50,010 nucleotides of DNA from Anaerotignum sp. MSJ-24 (GTDB lineage Bacteria; Bacillota; Clostridia; Lachnospirales; Anaerotignaceae): contig NZ_JAHLPX010000010.1 of NCBI RefSeq assembly GCF_018918145.1, forward strand, positions 1 to 50,010, given 5' to 3'. The position numbers were made by a program, and so were the translations under genes. The notes beneath the pieces are model-generated. The model was not told the origin of the DNA, made no database searches, and was given only the letters and a program-made list of their open reading frames with translations. Below are positions 1 through 6,343 of this stretch, piece by piece. Within the stretch, counting starts at the first letter, position 1; each line of letters begins with the position of its first letter.

Positions 1-73
1 TGTATTTGGGTGCAAATACAATATGATATTTACATCTCCATTTTGAATGTGATAAACTTTTAATGTCATTCAT
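1..73 (-). CDS. tnpA: IS200/IS605-family transposase TnpA, N-terminal part, cut by window edge
   Basis: The reverse strand reads ATG at 73 and continues to the window edge as MNDIKSLSHSKWRCKYHIVF and a few more residues. The W-x-C-K-Y-H-I-V-F-A-P-K-Y start is characteristic of IS200-type Y1 (HUH) transposases, which excise and insert single-stranded DNA through a catalytic tyrosine. Only 24 codons are inside the window, so the HUH motif and tyrosine cannot be checked. An AGGAGG site lies 7 bases upstream of the ATG but sits in a long inverted repeat (81-135), the usual arrangement in this family. Family assignment is by recognition of the N-terminal sequence; I am confident of it. Confidence 0.88.
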   Translation of the reverse strand, partial: MNDIKSLSHSKWRCKYHIVFAPKY

Positions 74-80
74 GACAAAA

Positions 81-135
81 CCTCCTTTGATTTATGAAGA
101 CGGTTGGGGAACCTCTTCCGTTATATCAAAGGAGG
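81..135 (-). promoter_or_regulatory. Hairpin sequestering the tnpA ribosome-binding site
   Basis: CCTCCTTTGA at 81-90 is exactly complementary to TCAAAGGAGG at 126-135, and an inner stem (96-105 with 110-118, one bulged base) extends the structure. In tnpA mRNA the Shine-Dalgarno AGGAGG is therefore paired. In IS200 such a 5' UTR stem-loop is known to block translation of read-through transcripts, keeping transposase very low. Function here is inferred by analogy. Confidence 0.8.
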
Positions 136-158
136 TCTATTTCTATAAGTATCTTATT

Positions 159-177
159 CCACCAGCATAGCTGGTGG
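159..177. repeat. IS200-type left-end hairpin
   Basis: CCACCAGC (159-166), loop ATA, GCTGGTGG (170-177) form a perfect 8-bp stem just upstream of tnpA. Subterminal hairpins of this kind are the single-strand recognition sites of IS200/IS605 transposases, so the IS end probably lies a few bases away, at about 178-185. The exact cleavage site cannot be read from one end. Confidence 0.7.
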
Positions 178-205
178 TTGCTTCATGCTTAAGCGCACAA
201 TGCAA

Positions 206-239
206 AAATGCTCTGACGAAACCAATCGTCAGAGCATTT
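206..239 (-). terminator. Intrinsic terminator of the integrase operon
   Basis: A 13-bp perfect stem (206-218 with 227-239, 8-base loop) is followed on the minus strand by a run of five T. It lies just after the stop of the 49-residue gene and closes the leftward xis-int-RHH-small protein operon. Confidence 0.85.
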
Positions 240-242
240 CCT

Positions 243-392
243 TTATTCTTCATCATCCTCGGTGTCTGAGTAATGAATCGGATTGTTGCGGCAGTCCAAA
301 CCAAAGTTGCAAAGCGAGCAGTTATAGCAGTAACGCTCATCTTGTGGTAACTTCCACACACAATATTTTTCATCTTCAAATCTGTACATCAT
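243..392 (-). CDS. Small cysteine-rich protein, 49 aa, unknown function
   Basis: ATG at 392 follows TTGGAGGTCAATA, a strong ribosome site; the product starts MMYRFEDEKYCVWKLPQDER and ends in an acidic tail. A cluster Y-C-Y-N-C-S-L-C-N-F-G-L-D-C (residues 21-34) gives four closely spaced cysteines and could bind a metal, which is inference. It is the last gene of the leftward integrase operon, 14 bases after the RHH gene and directly before the operon terminator. Position and Shine-Dalgarno argue that it is real despite its size. I do not recognise a named family. Confidence 0.7.
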   Translation of the reverse strand: MMYRFEDEKYCVWKLPQDERYCYNCSLCNFGLDCRNNPIHYSDTEDDEE

Positions 393-406
393 TTATTGAC
401 CTCCAA

Positions 407-724
407 TCAAGATATTCCCATGTGAGCTATCAACTCGACAAGGTAAATTATATTTTCCAAAATGTCATCATCCTGTTCAATTCGCTGTATTCGCTTTAGT
501 TCCTCGGTCAGTTCTGTAAGATATTGACTGAGGATTTTTTGCACTCTGCAATTCGGATGAACAATGACTTCTTCTTTGAGCAGTTGATTCAAAATGTAAT
601 CCTGCTTCGTAAGTCCAGAAGTTTTTGCCACCATGTTAAGGCGGTATGCTTCTTCTGGTGAAACTCTGAAAGCAACCGTAACACTGCGCCATCTGTTCTT
701 TTTATCAAGATTCTTCGCTGACAT
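407..724 (-). CDS. Ribbon-helix-helix / MobC-like accessory protein
   Basis: This 105-residue protein has an N-terminal block S-V-T-V-A-F-R-V-S-P-E-E followed by a helix and the phrase SGLTKQDYI, the layout of ribbon-helix-helix proteins and of MobC-type relaxosome accessory proteins in Firmicute mobile elements. Such proteins bind DNA as dimers, repress element genes or mark the transfer origin. The C-terminal half (about residues 60-100) is a probable amphipathic helix. Its start overlaps the end of the integrase gene by 20 bases, so the two are translationally coupled. Whether it acts in mobilization or in regulation cannot be told because no relaxase gene is present in the window. Confidence 0.65.
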   Translation of the reverse strand: MSAKNLDKKNRWRSVTVAFRVSPEEAYRLNMVAKTSGLTKQDYILNQLLKEEVIVHPNCRVQKILSQYLTELTEELKRIQRIEQDDDILENIIYLVELIAHMGIS

Positions 725-1868
725 TATCTATGTCCTCCATGATTTTATTGAGCCGTTCTGCAACGGCAATCAAATCTTTCTCATATGCGTGTGAATAACG
801 CCCCGTCATCGACTTCGTATTTGAATGCCCTAAGATTGCAGAAACAACGACTTCTGGAATTTTGAGTTCTTCTGACTGCAAAAACGAAGCACAACTATGC
901 CTTAACCCATGCACGCAAATATCTGGTAAACCGCACGATTTAACGGCTCGGTCAATTTCTCGGTGCAAGCCGTATTTGCTGACATTAAAAATACGGCTTT
1001 CTTTCTCCAAACCGTAAATTCCGCCTACATATTCACGGAGTTCATCGGCAAGAGTTTTTGGAATGTGAATGATGCGCTTGCTATCTTTCGTCTTTGGCGA
1101 GGTAATCAAGTCTTTCTTTTTAAGACGGGTATAGGTTTCGTCCACTTTGATAGTCAGATTATCGAAATCAATATCGCCCAATCGCAAAGCCAGCATTTCA
1201 CCCATCCGCATACCTGTCCAATACAAGACCTCAAATGCGTAATAGTATTCTGGTTTATCTGCAACCACATTTCTAAACTGTATAAACTCGTCAAGTGTCC
1301 AATATGCCCGTGGTTCAGCTTCCTTGCATCCAACCATTTCTGCTTTATCTAGCGGATTAAAGGGAAGCCCATGCAGCCGAACAGCATAATTCATGATGGC
1401 TGTAAACTGACTGCGTATTGTTCTGATATAAGTCTGAGAATACTGTTTTCCGCTTTTTGTTGTGCCTTGCAGCAATTTGTCCTGCCAGTTCTCAATGTCT
1501 TTGACAGTAATATCAAATACTTTTTTGTCTGAAAAGAACGGGAGTATGCGATTCTTGATGATGTTTTCCTTTGTGCCGCAGGTCGTTTCTTTTCTGCGTA
1601 GCACGGAACGCTTCATGTACTCATCAACCAATTCGCTGAAAAGCATTTCCTCATCAGCGTTTTTCTTAGAAGTTCCTTTTTGCTCTAAATCAGCAATAAG
1701 TATAGGAAGCATATTCTTTTGCCAACTGGCAGCTTCTCTCATCAGAGAGAAGCCCCGTTTGCAGGAATTGTGATATTTGCCGTCTGCGGCTTTGTAAGCA
1801 TAGTCAACACGATACTTTGTGCCACTTTTGCTTTCATACTTAATAACTCTACTCTTGTAATCACTCAT
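705..1868 (-). CDS. int: Tyrosine recombinase / integrase
   Basis: This 387-residue protein has the three-part plan of Tn916-type integrases: a basic N-terminal arm-binding region (about 1-60), a core-binding SAM-like domain (about 75-165) and a catalytic domain (about 190-375). The catalytic set is complete: R221 in TGMRMGEMLALR, a lysine near 261, H320-x-x-R323 in HGLRH, H348 in LGHSN and nucleophile Y358 in GRYSHA. It cuts and rejoins attachment sites of the element. Its ATG overlaps the stop of the xis-like gene (ATGA), and the RHH gene overlaps its end. In Tn916-like elements int lies at one end pointing to the att site, so an end is expected left of this operon, near or beyond the IS200. 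Confidence 0.95.
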   Translation of the reverse strand: MSDYKSRVIKYESKSGTKYRVDYAYKAADGKYHNSCKRGFSLMREAASWQKNMLPILIADLEQKGTSKKNADEEMLFSELVDEYMKRSVLRRKETTCGTKENIIKNRILPFFSDKKVFDITVKDIENWQDKLLQGTTKSGKQYSQTYIRTIRSQFTAIMNYAVRLHGLPFNPLDKAEMVGCKEAEPRAYWTLDEFIQFRNVVADKPEYYYAFEVLYWTGMRMGEMLALRLGDIDFDNLTIKVDETYTRLKKKDLITSPKTKDSKRIIHIPKTLADELREYVGGIYGLEKESRIFNVSKYGLHREIDRAVKSCGLPDICVHGLRHSCASFLQSEELKIPEVVVSAILGHSNTKSMTGRYSHAYEKDLIAVAERLNKIMEDIDNVSEES

Positions 1869-2071
1869 GCTGACAACACCTTTCCATAAAATCTTTCGTT
1901 AAAATATTTCCTACTGGTGCGCCCGTTTACGACCATATAGCCTTTGCTTTCTAGTTCATCGTTAAGCTGCTTGATTACTTTATACGCATAAGCTCTAGAA
2001 ACGCCCATAGTGTAACGCACCTCGTCGGCTCGGATGAACATTTCTTGATTATCTGTATATGTCTTAGTCAT
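1865..2071 (-). CDS. xis: Small helix-turn-helix protein, excisionase-like
   Basis: This 68-residue protein has a winged-helix/HTH core, RADEVRYTMGVSRAYAYKVI, followed by basic residues. It overlaps int by four bases (ATGA). Excisionases of Tn916-like elements occupy this position and bend DNA so that integrase favours excision; they often repress int as well. A GGAGGT site lies upstream of the ATG. The assignment is by size, HTH pattern and position; a plain regulator is the alternative. Confidence 0.7.
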   Translation of the reverse strand: MTKTYTDNQEMFIRADEVRYTMGVSRAYAYKVIKQLNDELESKGYMVVNGRTSRKYFNERFYGKVLSA

Positions 2072-2104
2072 AACATTTGACCTCCTAAATTTTGATTTTG
2101 TGTA

Positions 2105-2118
2105 ATACCGCTTGCGGT
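2105..2118. promoter_or_regulatory. Palindromic site upstream of xis-int, shared with a second intergenic region
   Basis: ACCGCTTGCGGT (2107-2118) is an interrupted palindrome in the leader of the xis-int operon. The 12-base string ATACCGCTTGCG (2105-2116) recurs exactly at 3287-3298, upstream of the ArdC gene, and both copies are preceded by a TTGATTT stretch. This suggests a common regulator site; that function is inference. Confidence 0.4.
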
Positions 2119-2151
2119 TCTCACACTTTTAGGATAAAATATCAAATTTCC

Positions 2152-3099
2152 TCAGACAATCGTTCCTGTCCGTCCAGACGGCGAGATTTGTGATGATAAA
2201 CTTTTTGCGCTGCGTTCTTCGTTGTGCTCTAAGATGTAGCCAGCGGCTTTCTGCGCTTTGCTGCAAGCCGAAACAATCATGGTCATATCGTTTTTGAGTG
2301 CTTGTAGCCAGCCTTGTAAATATGCAATGCTGTTTTTCTGTGCAGCATTATTTTCAATACCTAACGCCGACATAATCATGTTTGCGCCGACTTCAGCAAC
2401 AAGTTCTTCTTTTGAATACTCGGTATTTCCAAAGAACGAAGTGCTTTTAATGCGGTTAAGCCTGTTTGGATGCCCTGTGCTGTGGGTCAGCTCATGAAAT
2501 AGGGTAGAATAATATTCTGCCAGATTGCTGTAACTTGTAGACGGCGGCACTTGCACTGTATCGCACGATGGGTTGTAGAAAGCTCTGTCAGCGTCGGCAA
2601 AGTGAAGCGTTATTCCCTCACGGTTGATATAGTCATTACAAACCTTGTCCGCTTCTTCGATAGGGTCATGTTCGTAATGAGAAACCTTCCGTTTCGGTTG
2701 CAAACCGCCCTCGACATCTCCGATGCTGAATACTCGGTAATATCGCAGAAACGGAATCTGTACCCGTTCCTTTTCAAGTTGCCCATCTGTGGTGACTGTA
2801 TCTTTTTCGGACTCTTTGAAAGAAAAATAAACTACCATGTGTGATTTGCTGCCTTTTTTGAGCTTTAACTCTGGTCTGTGTTTCTGCAAATCACACAACT
2901 GCGCCCATGTGAGATATTCGTCACAATCTGGAAGTAGTAACAGATTGATTCCGTTGTACTGCTTTCCAGAAATGTGATTTATCGGAACGGTATTGCAGTT
3001 CCACGGTTTACACCATGGTGCGGGACTCCCTTGTTGGATGGCTGTTTCCAACTGATGAATGATTTGCTCTGTCACAAGCTCATAGACTTTGTTTGCCAT
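2152..3099 (-). CDS. ardC: ArdC-like antirestriction protein (ssDNA-binding domain plus zincin)
   Basis: This 315-residue protein begins with the ArdC N-terminal ssDNA-binding fold (about 1-130; WCKPWNC and KQYNGINLLLL are typical). A metallopeptidase-like domain follows, with HELTH at residues 202-206 and further conserved THSTGHPNRL. ArdC proteins coat incoming single-stranded plasmid or ICE DNA and blunt host restriction during transfer. The gene is leftward, upstream of xis-int, with AGAAAGGTAGG before its ATG. It points to a conjugative or mobilizable past of this region. It sits less than 4 kb from a type III restriction system, so the element carries both a restriction system and an antirestriction gene. 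Confidence 0.9.
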   Translation of the reverse strand: MANKVYELVTEQIIHQLETAIQQGSPAPWCKPWNCNTVPINHISGKQYNGINLLLLPDCDEYLTWAQLCDLQKHRPELKLKKGSKSHMVVYFSFKESEKDTVTTDGQLEKERVQIPFLRYYRVFSIGDVEGGLQPKRKVSHYEHDPIEEADKVCNDYINREGITLHFADADRAFYNPSCDTVQVPPSTSYSNLAEYYSTLFHELTHSTGHPNRLNRIKSTSFFGNTEYSKEELVAEVGANMIMSALGIENNAAQKNSIAYLQGWLQALKNDMTMIVSACSKAQKAAGYILEHNEERSAKSLSSQISPSGRTGTIV

Positions 3100-3206
3100 T
3101 TTGTTTTCCTACCTTTCTGCTTCTTAACATTCGTATTTACTTGATTTTTAGCGTATCTTATACACTGTTTGATGCTATATTTTACGGAAAACAAAATGCG
3201 TATATA

Positions 3207-3368
3207 ATTTTGGTCTGCACTACTTTGCATGTTTTATAAGGAAGTGCAGAAGCCCGACGCTATAACCAAAATCAATGTTTGATTTGATACCGCTTGCGTA
3301 GCAAGCCAAAAGCGTTAAAAAAATGAGCCTGCCAGAAAGCAAGCTCAAAATAAGCGAAATTTTTTAAC
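3207..3368. repeat. Nested inverted repeats, candidate oriT or single-strand origin
   Basis: ATTTTGGTCTGCACT (3207-3221) pairs in two blocks: with AGTGCAGA (3243-3250) and with ACCAAAAT (3265-3272). A second unit has GTTAAAAAA (3314-3322) pairing with TTTTTTAAC (3360-3368), and TGAGC (3324-3328) with GCTCA (3343-3347) inside. Bulged multi-arm repeats between transfer-type genes resemble oriT or single-strand origins. No relaxase is nearby, so the role is only a proposal. Confidence 0.4.
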
Positions 3369-3434
3369 CAAAGTATTCGTTTCAACTACTTTTGATTTTT
3401 TGTAGCTACTGTTATATAAACCCTACAAGGAACG

Positions 3435-3476
3435 AAAGACATAGTTATTCCTACGGCGAGGAAAAACTATGTCTTT
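3435..3476. terminator. Hairpin, possible bidirectional terminator
   Basis: AAAGACATAGTT (3435-3446) pairs perfectly with AACTATGTCTTT (3465-3476). Short A/T tracts on both sides would let it end transcripts in either direction; the clearer use is for the leftward small gene at 3630-3797. Confidence 0.5.
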
Positions 3477-3629
3477 TACTTAATTTAGGAGCAACGGCTT
3501 ACCGACAGGGCTTATCTTTTATGTGGGAATCGGCTGGCTGTCAATCGTTCGGCGTATCGCACAATGCGATATTTTTTCGATGCTCCCCCCTAGAGCCTGC
3601 TATTTCAAACAGGAGTATCTTAAATTAGT

Positions 3630-3797
3630 TTAGACAGTACGCATAGTATAAGCTCGTAGCAAAAATGCTGCTTGCTTATCATACCCACGCTTTTCAGCAC
3701 AAACACGGCAGCCCAGTTTGCCCCCTAAATCGTAAACGGGAATGTGTATGTATTCATTTTCTGCTTCAATAATCTCAAACAAAGTCCTCATAAGCAT
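3630..3797 (-). CDS. Small hypothetical protein, 55 aa
   Basis: The reverse strand from ATG 3797 gives a 55-residue reading frame beginning MLMRTLFEIIEAENEYIHIP, followed by V-Y-D-L-G-G-K-L-G-C-R-V-C. Composition is protein-like (balanced charge, amphipathic N-terminal helix, a C-x2-C pair at residues 30-33, a helix ending FLLRAYTMR). No good Shine-Dalgarno is seen upstream of the ATG or of an in-frame GTG at 3803, which lowers confidence. It lies in the same direction as the neighbouring element genes. I recognise the general type (small proteins of gut ICEs) but no function. Confidence 0.5.
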   Translation of the reverse strand: MLMRTLFEIIEAENEYIHIPVYDLGGKLGCRVCAEKRGYDKQAAFLLRAYTMRTV

Positions 3798-3839
3798 TAG
3801 CACAATTCAACGATTGTTTTTATACTGCAATCACCCAGT

Positions 3840-4065
3840 CTACAATTAGAGGTTATCTCTGTTCATCAGTTTACGGTGATGTGTCTATGAGATTTCTACC
3901 ACCGAGATTCTTTGTTATAGCAGTCTGCAATCTCTGGAAGTCTGCTTGACGGGGAGGAGTATTGCGTACAGATACCCGTATCTCTCCGAGGCGTTTTTAT
4001 AGTTAGAGCCTACCTCTCTAGTTTTTTGGATGGAAACTAGACAACAGAAAACCTATTATTAAATT
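3840..4065 (-). other. Structured non-coding stretch, candidate small RNA or leader
   Basis: Between the 55-aa gene and the 43-aa gene, the minus strand has a TATAAT-like box near 4067 and then a GC-richer stretch with short palindromes, for example AGATACCCGTATCT at 3970-3983. No reading frame with a ribosome site was found. The base composition differs from the AT-rich flanks, so a conserved RNA is possible. This is a weak call. Confidence 0.25.
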
Positions 4066-4228
4066 ATACTTGAATATATTATCCTTGCCGTTCAATTATT
4101 CAAAAACGGTGTCGAACAACAGTGATTGTTCCTGCCCTGTTATTATTCTGATTTTTCGCTACCTCCTTTACGGAGGGATACTTAATATATTCTATTGTGT
4201 CAAAAGGCAAAATATAACAGTATGCGAC

Positions 4229-4260
4229 AAAAAAGACTTGAACCTCAAAGATTCAAGTCA
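4229..4260 (-). terminator. Intrinsic terminator after the 43-aa gene
   Basis: GACTTGAA (4235-4242) pairs with TTCAAGTC (4252-4259) around a 9-base loop, followed on the minus strand by six T. It lies 17 bases past the stop codon of the leftward small gene. Confidence 0.75.
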
Positions 4261-4276
4261 TAAAGATATTGCTTTT

Positions 4277-4408
4277 TTACAGCGAAAGCAGACCAGCAGC
4301 AATATCTTCTTCCATGTGGCACACCCAGCTTTCAAATTCAGCCTTTTGAAATTCGGGGTCAGCATAGATTTCTTCTAAAAACTGTCTTTCGCTATCCGTT
4401 AGAATCAT
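4277..4408 (-). CDS. Small acidic protein, 43 aa, unknown function
   Basis: ATG at 4408 is preceded by AGAAAGGTTGGAAAAACG, a reasonable ribosome site. The product starts MILTDSERQFLEEIYADPEF and ends WVCHMEEDIAAGLLSL. It is acidic, predicted helical and followed closely by an intrinsic terminator, so this is a real gene missed by length cut-offs. Small acidic proteins in mobile elements may be antirestriction or anti-repressor factors; nothing in the sequence decides this. Confidence 0.6.
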   Translation of the reverse strand: MILTDSERQFLEEIYADPEFQKAEFESWVCHMEEDIAAGLLSL

Positions 4409-4510
4409 CGTTTTTCCAACCTTTCTATATCATCTGCCACTTTTATTGTTTTTGATTTGTTAAATATTAGATTTTATTGTAGAAAAACGAAGAATATAAC
4501 CCAAAAAGTA

Positions 4511-5131
4511 TCAAGTCCGCAGATACTTATAGCAGCTCCTTTGCAACGGAATCACTTTATAGCAGATATAATTACACATTCGGTATAAGAGCAGTTTCTC
4601 GCTATTTTCCAGAAACTCTGCTAATGCTGCTGCATCCGTATCGTGAATAAGGATTGCAACAAATATGTAGTCTGATGGATTGTTGTTATGTATGTCGATG
4701 AGTAGCTTTTCCACCTTTGCAAAATCCTTTGCGCTCATAGGGTAAATCATCAACGCATGGTATAGGTGAAATTGGCGTTCATTGTCTAACCAGCCGATTT
4801 TTTTGACATTGCGGGCTATCAGCGATTTATCATCGAGAGTGCTGTCCAAACGCAAAATATCGGCGTAGCAATTAAAAGTAACATAGTAATGTGCGTCAAT
4901 CGACATTACGGATTTTATGATTGTCTGGTTGTTATACTGCTTTTTCTCGGTCGAATAAAAGGTGCAGCGGCTCACGGTGAATTTACAGAGCCAGCCAGCG
5001 GTTACGAATCGCTGAATCGTGTTGAAGTCCAGATTCAAAATTTCTTTAATCTGCTCGACTGTCCAGACTGGAAACGCCGCAAGTGCTTCCAACTTATTTT
5101 CATATTTTTGCTTTAGCTTATCAAAATCCAT
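4511..5131 (-). CDS. Unknown mobile-element protein, 206 aa, downstream of replication-relaxation-like gene
   Basis: The start at 5131 (MDFDKLKQKYENKL) has AAAGGA 9 bases upstream and is preferred over an upstream TTG at 5161 that would overlap the previous gene. The N-terminal half reads like a winged helix (VWTVEQIKEILNLDFNTIQR, residues about 23-42). The rest is mixed alpha/beta with phrases such as VAILIHDTDAAALAEFLENS. It lies 13 bases after the replication-relaxation-like gene and is surely co-transcribed with it. Together they look like a DNA-metabolism pair of an integrative element. I do not recognise the family. Confidence 0.65.
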   Translation of the reverse strand: MDFDKLKQKYENKLEALAAFPVWTVEQIKEILNLDFNTIQRFVTAGWLCKFTVSRCTFYSTEKKQYNNQTIIKSVMSIDAHYYVTFNCYADILRLDSTLDDKSLIARNVKKIGWLDNERQFHLYHALMIYPMSAKDFAKVEKLLIDIHNNNPSDYIFVAILIHDTDAAALAEFLENSEKLLLYRMCNYICYKVIPLQRSCYKYLRT

Positions 5132-5144
5132 AGCATCAAATCCT

Positions 5145-5705
5145 TTAGCTTCTAAAATCAATCTGCATTTCTTCGCAGTAGTCTATTTTTTCTTGAATGT
5201 CGGCGGCAGTATAATTGTCAGTTACAATATCAAAGCCGTATGACAAGCCAAAAGTCGTTGTTATGACGCAATCGGGAACAGAGGAACAGGCAAGGCGTAA
5301 GGCATCCTCGTAGCGTCCTTGTTCCCGCAAATCTTCTATCTGTTCCTTGCGGTCGTGCTTCAAATCTTCCTCGTTCCGCCAGCGGCAGTACGGGTCATCT
5401 CGCATAGTTTGAATGTACTTGTCCGCAAGCGCAATATCGTGTTCGATTGAATTACTGTGGTAGCGGTAATGGTCGTGAATGATGCTTTTATCAAACTCAC
5501 GATAGCCCTTTTCGGTCAGTCGGTAGACCGTTCCTTGCTGCGTAGGGATTTTTTCAATCAATTTTGCTTTCATATAACTTTTTACTCGGTTCTCGCTTAT
5601 GTACTCACGGAGTTGGTCATGAGTACAATGTCGGCAGTTGAGCAAAAGCGAATAGGCTTGTTCGTCTTTGACCTGCGAAAGACGAACATAGTAGGCTTTT
5701 CGCAT
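5145..5705 (-). CDS. Replication-relaxation-like winged-helix protein
   Basis: The start at 5705 (MRKAYYVRLSQVKDEQAYSL) has GGAGGTACGCCT directly upstream; the longer open frame further out lacks a ribosome site. The 186-residue product has a winged-helix region at about 20-80 (HDQLREYISENRVKSYMKAK, then LIEKIPTQQGTVYRLTEKGY), typical of replication-relaxation family proteins of Firmicute plasmids and ICEs. These are thought to assist element replication or mobilization. It is the first gene of a leftward pair. The call rests on pattern recognition; a generic DNA-binding protein is the alternative. Confidence 0.6.
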   Translation of the reverse strand: MRKAYYVRLSQVKDEQAYSLLLNCRHCTHDQLREYISENRVKSYMKAKLIEKIPTQQGTVYRLTEKGYREFDKSIIHDHYRYHSNSIEHDIALADKYIQTMRDDPYCRWRNEEDLKHDRKEQIEDLREQGRYEDALRLACSSVPDCVITTTFGLSYGFDIVTDNYTAADIQEKIDYCEEMQIDFRS

Positions 5706-5969
5706 AGGCGTACCTCCTTTGAAAAAACATTTTTTATATTCTACGAATGAAAAAATGTTTTTACCATTCCCAAACGGCGTAGCCGTCTGGGTCGAGCGGA
5801 ATACAGTGCGAAAAAAGAGTTTTTGCTTGCAAAAATTCGGTGCGACAGCATTTTTCGGGCTGCTTGCCCCGACTGAATTTGCTGGATTCGGCAAATTGGG
5901 GAGTGGGTATGTAGCGAGACCCAGACAAACCGTTTTCCGAAAACTATTTTCTTATCTGTACTCTAAATG
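5706..5969. other. 264-bp divergent leader, no gene
   Basis: The open frame on the minus strand here is only the upstream extension of the next gene and has no ribosome site. Visible structure: a near-palindrome of A/T runs (AAAAAACATTTTTT at 5721-5734 facing a complementary stretch around 5749-5761) and CGGCGTAGCCG at 5775-5785. It probably holds the promoter of the leftward pair; a transfer origin is possible but unproven. Confidence 0.4.
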
Positions 5970-6010
5970 AAAAAGCCGAATTGACCGAGTGGGTATCAAT
6001 TCGGCTTTTT
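5970..6010. terminator. Bidirectional intrinsic terminator
   Basis: A 15-bp perfect stem (5970-5984 with 5996-6010, 11-base loop) starts with five A and ends with five T, so it can stop transcription from both sides. It insulates the leftward element genes from the rightward restriction operon. Confidence 0.85.
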
Positions 6011-6046
6011 GATTGTGAAAACTTCGTAACTTTTTGCGAAAAACTG

Positions 6047-6075
6047 TTGAAGTTTAGCGAGTCTTGTGTTATAAT
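6047..6075 (+). promoter_or_regulatory. Sigma-A promoter of the type III R-M operon
   Basis: TTGAAG (6047-6052), a 17-base spacer and a perfect TATAAT (6070-6075) lie 37 bases upstream of the regulator ATG and just after the bidirectional terminator. It is the only strong promoter seen for the five-gene operon to 13310. Confidence 0.8.
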
Positions 6076-6112
6076 TTTAATATGGTGTATTGTATTCATA
6101 AGGAGGTCGCCA

Positions 6113-6343
6113 ATGGTTAGCTATAAACCGCTTTTTCGATATTGTCTTGAGCATGATATTACAAAGGCACAGTGCCGCCAGAAGTGCGGCATTTCACCGA
6201 ATACATGGACAAAAATCAACAAGGGCGAAGAAGTTTCTATGACTATCCTTAATAAAATCTGTGCAACATTCGGTATTTCATACGGTGATATTATCGAGTA
6301 TGTTGACGAAGATAAAACGGTGGAGGGGCGTAACGATGGCTAA
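6113..6343 (+). CDS. Xre/Cro-type regulator, putative controller of the R-M operon
   Basis: ATG at 6113 has AAGGAGGTCGCCA in front and gives 76 residues, starting MVSYKPLFRYCLEHDITKAQ. The HTH is QCRQKCGISPNTWTKINKGE with a following helix TILNKICATFGISYGDIIEY, the compact YozG-like Cro/CI fold. The gene opens the operon and its stop overlaps the start of mod by eight bases. Controller proteins of R-M systems often delay nuclease expression until DNA is methylated; here one promoter serves all genes, so it would act on the promoter at 6047-6075. That role is inference. Confidence 0.8.
   Translation: MVSYKPLFRYCLEHDITKAQCRQKCGISPNTWTKINKGEEVSMTILNKICATFGISYGDIIEYVDEDKTVEGRNDG

Larger units (their letters stand above)
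3100..3629. other. 530-bp gap with stacked inverted repeats
   Basis: I see no convincing gene here. Contents: the 5' leader of ardC, the nested inverted repeats at 3207-3368, the repeat of ATACCGCTTGCG at 3287-3298, a terminator-like hairpin at 3435-3476 and a small palindrome near 3556-3570 (TCGCACAATGCGA). The density of structure suggests an origin of transfer or a regulatory leader, but no nick-site consensus was recognised. Confidence 0.5.

Noticed and set aside
143-499. Overlapping frames on both strands around the IS200 end
   Set aside because: They span the IS end hairpin and the operon terminator; the 49-aa gene in another frame has the ribosome site.
3392-3628. A 78-codon plus-strand frame
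   Set aside because: It crosses a terminator hairpin and lacks a ribosome site; composition is not protein-like.
4070-4378. A 102-codon plus-strand frame
   Set aside because: It overlaps the better supported minus-strand 43-aa gene and its terminator.
5706-5894. A 63-codon N-terminal extension of the replication-relaxation-like protein
   Set aside because: A strong GGAGGT site lies directly before the internal ATG at 5705, and the extension is Pro/Phe/Thr-rich with no family resemblance.
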